From Cyclobacteriaceae bacterium (GTDB taxonomy: Bacteria; Bacteroidota; Bacteroidia; Cytophagales; Cyclobacteriaceae): a DNA stretch of 10,644 bases. Below, piece after piece: positions 7,163 to 10,644 of this stretch. The stretch lies in contig DAOVVI010000021.1 of NCBI GenBank assembly GCA_030637245.1, positions 1-10,644 on the forward strand. The letters are read 5' to 3'. Each line of letters opens with the position of its first letter. Position 1 is the stretch's first letter. The position numbers and the translations under genes were made by a program. Under the pieces are notes generated by a model, which saw only the letters and a program-made list of their open reading frames with translations, was not told where the DNA came from and did not search any database.

Positions 7163-8239
7163 ATGAATTATGATTACCTTATCATAGGTCAGGGTTTGGC
7201 CGGAAGTATTTTGGCGTATCAATTAATAAAACGCGGTAGGACCATTGCGATAATAGATGAAAGGAAACCATCCACAGCCTCAACAGTTGCAGCGGGATTA
7301 GCTAATCCATTTACAGGGCCAAAAATGGTTAAATCCTGGAAAGCAGAACTATTGTTTCCCTATTTAAAGACTTTTTACAAGGGGATAGAAAAAGAAACCA
7401 ATACACATTTTTTCTCAGAAAAAACAATCTATCGTCCGTTCGGCTCGATAAAAGAATTGAATGACTGGGACGGACGGAGCGCAGAACCAAATTATCAGAA
7501 TTTCATAAAAAAAATATGTAAGAAAGATTCGCATTCAAGTTATGTAGATGATCCGTTTGGCGGAGTTGAGATTTTTGGGTTTCTTTTGAACGTAACTGAT
7601 TTTATTGATACATTGTATCATTATCTGTTGGAGAAATGCAGATACCTGGAAGAGCGTTTTTTTGATGCAGATCTTGAAATATCAGATAATGAGGTAAAAT
7701 ATCATGGAATCCGGACGAGTAAAATTGTAATTTGTTCAGGACATCAAATAGGGATGTCAAAATTTTTTGGCTGGATTCCTATAGTCCCGGTAAAAGGCGA
7801 AATATTGCATTTAAAATTGAAGCATAATTTTGAAACTATTTATAACCGATCGTGTTTTATAATTCCGCAGGGGAATGGCTTGTACAAGGCAGGTTCTACA
7901 TATAACAGAAATGACCTTTCAAAAGAACCAACGGAAAATGGGAAAAATGAAATATCCAAAAAGCTCAATTCGTTATTAAAAATGAATTACGAAATTGTGA
8001 AACATGAAGCAGGCATTCGGCCGGGAACGGTAACCAGAAAACCACTGATAGGATTCCATCCTGACCATAAACGAATGTGTGTTTTTAATGGACTGGGTTC
8101 GAAAGGTGTCTCTTTAGCTCCATTTTTTAGTGATCAATTGGTGAAATGTCTTGAAGAAGGCAATAATCTTGATGAAGAAGTAGATATTAAAAAGTATTAT
8201 TCGTTATATTTCAATCCACAATTTTCTATAAAAAGTTGA
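7163..8239 (+). CDS. FAD-dependent oxidoreductase of the DAO (D-amino-acid/glycine oxidase-like) family
   Basis: This 358-aa flavoprotein binds FAD through an N-terminal Rossmann fold: YLIIGQGLAGSILAYQL has GxGxxG at residues 9-14, and the strand IAIIDE ends in D32-E33 for ribose contact. The following AAGLANPFTGP (43-53) is a DAO-family feature. The C-terminal FAD-contacting region is GIRPGTVTRKPLIGF (from G284) and NGLGSKGVSLAPFFSDQL (from N309), as seen in glycine oxidase and MnmC C-terminal relatives. No signal peptide is seen, so it is cytoplasmic. The substrate cannot be read from sequence: an amine or amino acid is likely. The ATG at 7163 is preceded by an A-rich leader (TTTGAAAAAAATAGACA), normal for Bacteroidota. 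It is divergent from the MBL hydrolase gene and its TGA stop overlaps the start of the next gene, so those two are probably co-translated. Confidence 0.9.
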   Translation: MNYDYLIIGQGLAGSILAYQLIKRGRTIAIIDERKPSTASTVAAGLANPFTGPKMVKSWKAELLFPYLKTFYKGIEKETNTHFFSEKTIYRPFGSIKELNDWDGRSAEPNYQNFIKKICKKDSHSSYVDDPFGGVEIFGFLLNVTDFIDTLYHYLLEKCRYLEERFFDADLEISDNEVKYHGIRTSKIVICSGHQIGMSKFFGWIPIVPVKGEILHLKLKHNFETIYNRSCFIIPQGNGLYKAGSTYNRNDLSKEPTENGKNEISKKLNSLLKMNYEIVKHEAGIRPGTVTRKPLIGFHPDHKRMCVFNGLGSKGVSLAPFFSDQLVKCLEEGNNLDEEVDIKKYYSLYFNPQFSIKS

Positions 8240-10644
8240 AGGGACATAAGACTATATCATTTTTACTAGTATTGATCTTAACCATTTCTGTAAACTTTGT
8301 TTTCGCACAGGAAGCAATGGAAAAATTTGGTAAAAACCGGGTCCAATACAAGAATTTTAAATGGAGGTATTACAGTACTGAGAATTTTGACATCTATTTT
8401 TATGACGGTGGAAATGAAATTGCCAGGATTGCCACAAAATACCTCGAAAAAGAATTTGACCGGGTCACAGATATTTTAGGTACAGTATCCTATTCTAAAA
8501 CAGAAATATATCTTTACAACTCACCTACAGATCTACTTCAAAGTAATATTGGCGTCAACGATAACAGCTTTGACGTAGCCGGACAGACTGATTTTGTGAA
8601 ACCGATGGTAGAAATCGCCTATCCGGGCAATGCAGAAGAATTTAAGAAAATCCTCATTTATAAGGTGTCTTCCATGCTTATTTACGACATGATGTTTGGA
8701 GGGAGCCTTTCCGACATGTTTCAAAATAGCTACCTGCTTTTTCTTCCTGAATGGTTTATGAGTGGCGCTGCGCGCTACACAGCATATGGTTGGGATGTAG
8801 AAATGGATGACTTTATCCGTGATATGATGCGCAATAAAAAATTGAATAACCTGGCCAAGTTTACAGGTAATGATGCAGAACTTATTGGGCAATCGATATG
8901 GAATTTTATAGCAGAAAGATATGGAACCAGCTATATTTCAAATATCCTTAATTTGACCAGGATTATACGCAATGAAGAAAGAAGTATATCCGGGTCAATA
9001 GGAATACCTTACAAAAGTTTTATAGCTGAGTGGAGTAATTACTACTTGGAACAAACTTCGTTTATTGACCAGAATTATATTTTGCCTGATAAAGGCGGCA
9101 AAGTAAATTCCAATAAAAAAGGCGTCAATATAAAAGATGTAAAAATCAGTCCTGAGGGTAATTACTATGCCTACACCATAAATAATAAGGGAAAATATAA
9201 AGTGATTCTAAGTCGAATTGGTAAAAATAAAGAAAAAGTAGTGCTAAAAGGGGGATACAAGGTCATCAACCAGGAGCCTGACAAAAATATTCCTCTGTTA
9301 AGCTGGAAGGATGAAAATACGCTTGGCATTATAAATACAAGATATGGGAAAAATTATCTTTGGATATATGAAATCGGCTCAAAGAAAAAAGTAAAAAAGG
9401 AACTTACCAGGATCAACCAGATTAAAGATTTCGATATTGTAAGAAATGGGAACCTGGCAGTATTAAGTGCTGACCGAAACGGAGACCATGACCTGTATTT
9501 GATAAGTCTTCGAAGAAATTCAATTAAGCGAATCACAAGTGATTTTTACGATGACGTTAATCCCAGGTTTATTCCCGGTACCAGCTCAATAATATTCAGT
9601 TCCAATAGAACAACAGATACTATTGACGTGAAAGGCCGAGAAATAGAAAATATTTCCAATACATATAATATTTTTATTTACAATATTGATTCTACCAAAA
9701 AAACTGTTCACAGGATTACCAATACATTGAGCACCAACATTAAGCCCATGGCCGTAAATGCCAATGAATATTATTTTATCAGTGAGCAGCAAGGTATTTA
9801 TAACCTGTATAAATATGACCTGTCCAAAAAAATCTATCATCAGGTGTCCAATTTTGGAACCGGGATCAAAGACTATGACATCAGCTACGATAAGCGATAT
9901 TTCAGCTTTGTCATGTCTGAAAAAGGCAAGGACAACCTTTATCTGAAGCAAAATTATAACCTCAGTCAGAATATTTTTACTGCACAAACCAAGAGACAGC
10001 AATATCTAAATGCAAAATTTGTAGCCCAGCGACTGAAAAAAGCGAGGGAAAAAAGAGCGTTGGAAGAAGTAAATATCGCTATTTCACCGGATAAAGAAGA
10101 AGAAGCCGGCCAAACGGATTCTGATCAACAAATTGAAATTACTTCAACGCCATCTTTTTTAGATCAATACAGAGAAGAATCATTTGATGGAACAGGTGAA
10201 AGTGTAGTTGATACTAAGAATTATTTATTCACTCAGCCCTTTCCGGAAACTTCAAAAACGGATGAAAAATCTGAGGATGGCAAAGAATTATTAGATACTG
10301 ATAGTTATGTATTTGACACTGATGTAGTAAAGAGCGGTAAAAGTACAGGTTCGTTTTTAAGTTCTTACAGAAGATTAAGAAAAGAAAGTGACGTAGCCGG
10401 TCCATTTCCTTTCGAAACTAAATTTAGTGCAGATAATATTGTGACCTCCTTTGTAATTGATCCTTTGGTGGGGTTTGGGCTCAAACTTGAAACTCAAATG
10501 AATGATCAGCTGGAAAATCATAAATTTTATGGGGGGTTATTAGCTACTACAGATCTTAAAAGCGGTAGTTTTTATGGTGAGTATCGTTTCCTTAAATATA
10601 CAATAGATTTTCATAGCAGATATGAACGGAAATCGCTTATCAGA
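8236..10644 (+). CDS. Secreted composite protein: degenerate peptidase-MA-like region, TolB-like beta-propeller, acidic linker and start of outer-membrane barrel (3' end outside window)
   Basis: An uninterrupted frame of 803 codons runs to the window end. The start is TTG at 8236-8238, since the upstream in-frame stop is TAA at 8188-8190 and no ATG lies between; the next ATG (8317) would remove the signal peptide. TTG yields a clear signal peptide: core ISFLLVLILTISVNFVF, cut near FA-Q at residue 24. Residues about 36-275 resemble a peptidase-MA-like domain (TENFDIYFYDGG, then FLPEWFMSGAARYTAYGWD), but HExxH is absent. Residues about 290-590 are propeller-like, with TolB-type blades such as VKISPEGNYYAYTI, LSADRNGDHDLYLISL and ISYDKRYFSFVMSEKGKDNL. 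A charged segment (about 595-710) follows. From about 717 (FETKFSADNIVTSFVIDPLVGF) alternating strands suggest an Omp85/surface-antigen-like barrel. It overlaps the oxidoreductase stop by 2 nt (TTGA). Function is unknown; an outer-membrane role with a periplasmic propeller is inferred. Confidence 0.85.
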   Translation, partial: MKGHKTISFLLVLILTISVNFVFAQEAMEKFGKNRVQYKNFKWRYYSTENFDIYFYDGGNEIARIATKYLEKEFDRVTDILGTVSYSKTEIYLYNSPTDLLQSNIGVNDNSFDVAGQTDFVKPMVEIAYPGNAEEFKKILIYKVSSMLIYDMMFGGSLSDMFQNSYLLFLPEWFMSGAARYTAYGWDVEMDDFIRDMMRNKKLNNLAKFTGNDAELIGQSIWNFIAERYGTSYISNILNLTRIIRNEERSISGSIGIPYKSFIAEWSNYYLEQTSFIDQNYILPDKGGKVNSNKKGVNIKDVKISPEGNYYAYTINNKGKYKVILSRIGKNKEKVVLKGGYKVINQEPDKNIPLLSWKDENTLGIINTRYGKNYLWIYEIGSKKKVKKELTRINQIKDFDIVRNGNLAVLSADRNGDHDLYLISLRRNSIKRITSDFYDDVNPRFIPGTSSIIFSSNRTTDTIDVKGREIENISNTYNIFIYNIDSTKKTVHRITNTLSTNIKPMAVNANEYYFISEQQGIYNLYKYDLSKKIYHQVSNFGTGIKDYDISYDKRYFSFVMSEKGKDNLYLKQNYNLSQNIFTAQTKRQQYLNAKFVAQRLKKAREKRALEEVNIAISPDKEEEAGQTDSDQQIEITSTPSFLDQYREESFDGTGESVVDTKNYLFTQPFPETSKTDEKSEDGKELLDTDSYVFDTDVVKSGKSTGSFLSSYRRLRKESDVAGPFPFETKFSADNIVTSFVIDPLVGFGLKLETQMNDQLENHKFYGGLLATTDLKSGSFYGEYRFLKYTIDFHSRYERKSLIR

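Noticed and set aside
7034..7222. Minus-strand open frame of 62 codons spanning the divergent spacer
   Set aside because: It runs antisense over the FAD-binding start of the oxidoreductase and overlaps the hydrolase upstream region; its product has no recognisable family feature.
8297..8479. Plus-strand open frame of 60 codons
   Set aside because: It is an out-of-frame reading inside the signal peptide and early domain of the composite protein.
8533..8892. Minus-strand open frame of 119 codons
   Set aside because: It lies wholly within the long plus-strand coding frame starting at 8236, has no recognisable family features, and its translation looks like an antisense reading of real coding DNA.
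9586..10002. Minus-strand open frame of 138 codons
   Set aside because: It is antisense to the propeller region of the 8236..10644 gene; the plus frame has signal peptide and domain logic, this one does not.

Overview
The window looks like a chromosomal segment of an AT-rich Bacteroidota, probably from the Cytophagales or a related order. The main evidence is a pair of type IX secretion system (T9SS) genes, porU and porV, found only in this phylum. An FadL-like outer-membrane protein, a surface-antigen-like composite protein, A-rich rather than Shine-Dalgarno-rich leaders, and a possible TAnnTTTG promoter element fit this. The order-level placement is inference. I see no rRNA, tRNA, CRISPR array, insertion sequence or phage gene.

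Layout. From 1 to 7002 all genes are on the minus strand; from 7163 to the right end all are on the plus strand. The minus genes form two blocks. The first in transcription order is an MBL-fold hydrolase (7002..6355) followed after 9 bp by a phosphatidylserine synthase (6345..5662). A 111-bp gap follows, then the T9SS block: porU (5550..1744), porV (1711..494, 32 bp downstream) and an M16-peptidase homologue (494..1, cut by the window edge). The M16 gene overlaps porV by one base (TAATG). The plus block is an FAD-dependent oxidoreductase (7163..8239), overlapped by two bases by a very long reading frame (8236..10644, open at the window end). That last frame starts at TTG and has no stop inside the window. 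It encodes a secreted protein with a protease-MA-like region, a TolB-like beta-propeller, an acidic linker and the beginning of a probable outer-membrane barrel.

How the genes fit together. PorU (C25-family sortase) and PorV (outer-membrane shuttle) cooperate to cut the C-terminal signal from T9SS cargo and join it to surface lipopolysaccharide. The M16 homologue appears translationally coupled to porV but lacks its zinc-binding motif, so it is probably a non-catalytic partner subunit. The composite propeller/barrel protein is the least understood gene here and is the best candidate for a poorly characterised envelope component. PssA makes phosphatidylserine for the inner membrane, and the MBL hydrolase and FAD oxidoreductase look like housekeeping enzymes. 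No gap exceeds 300 bp; the largest are 7003-7162 (divergent promoter region) and 5551-5661 (porU leader).
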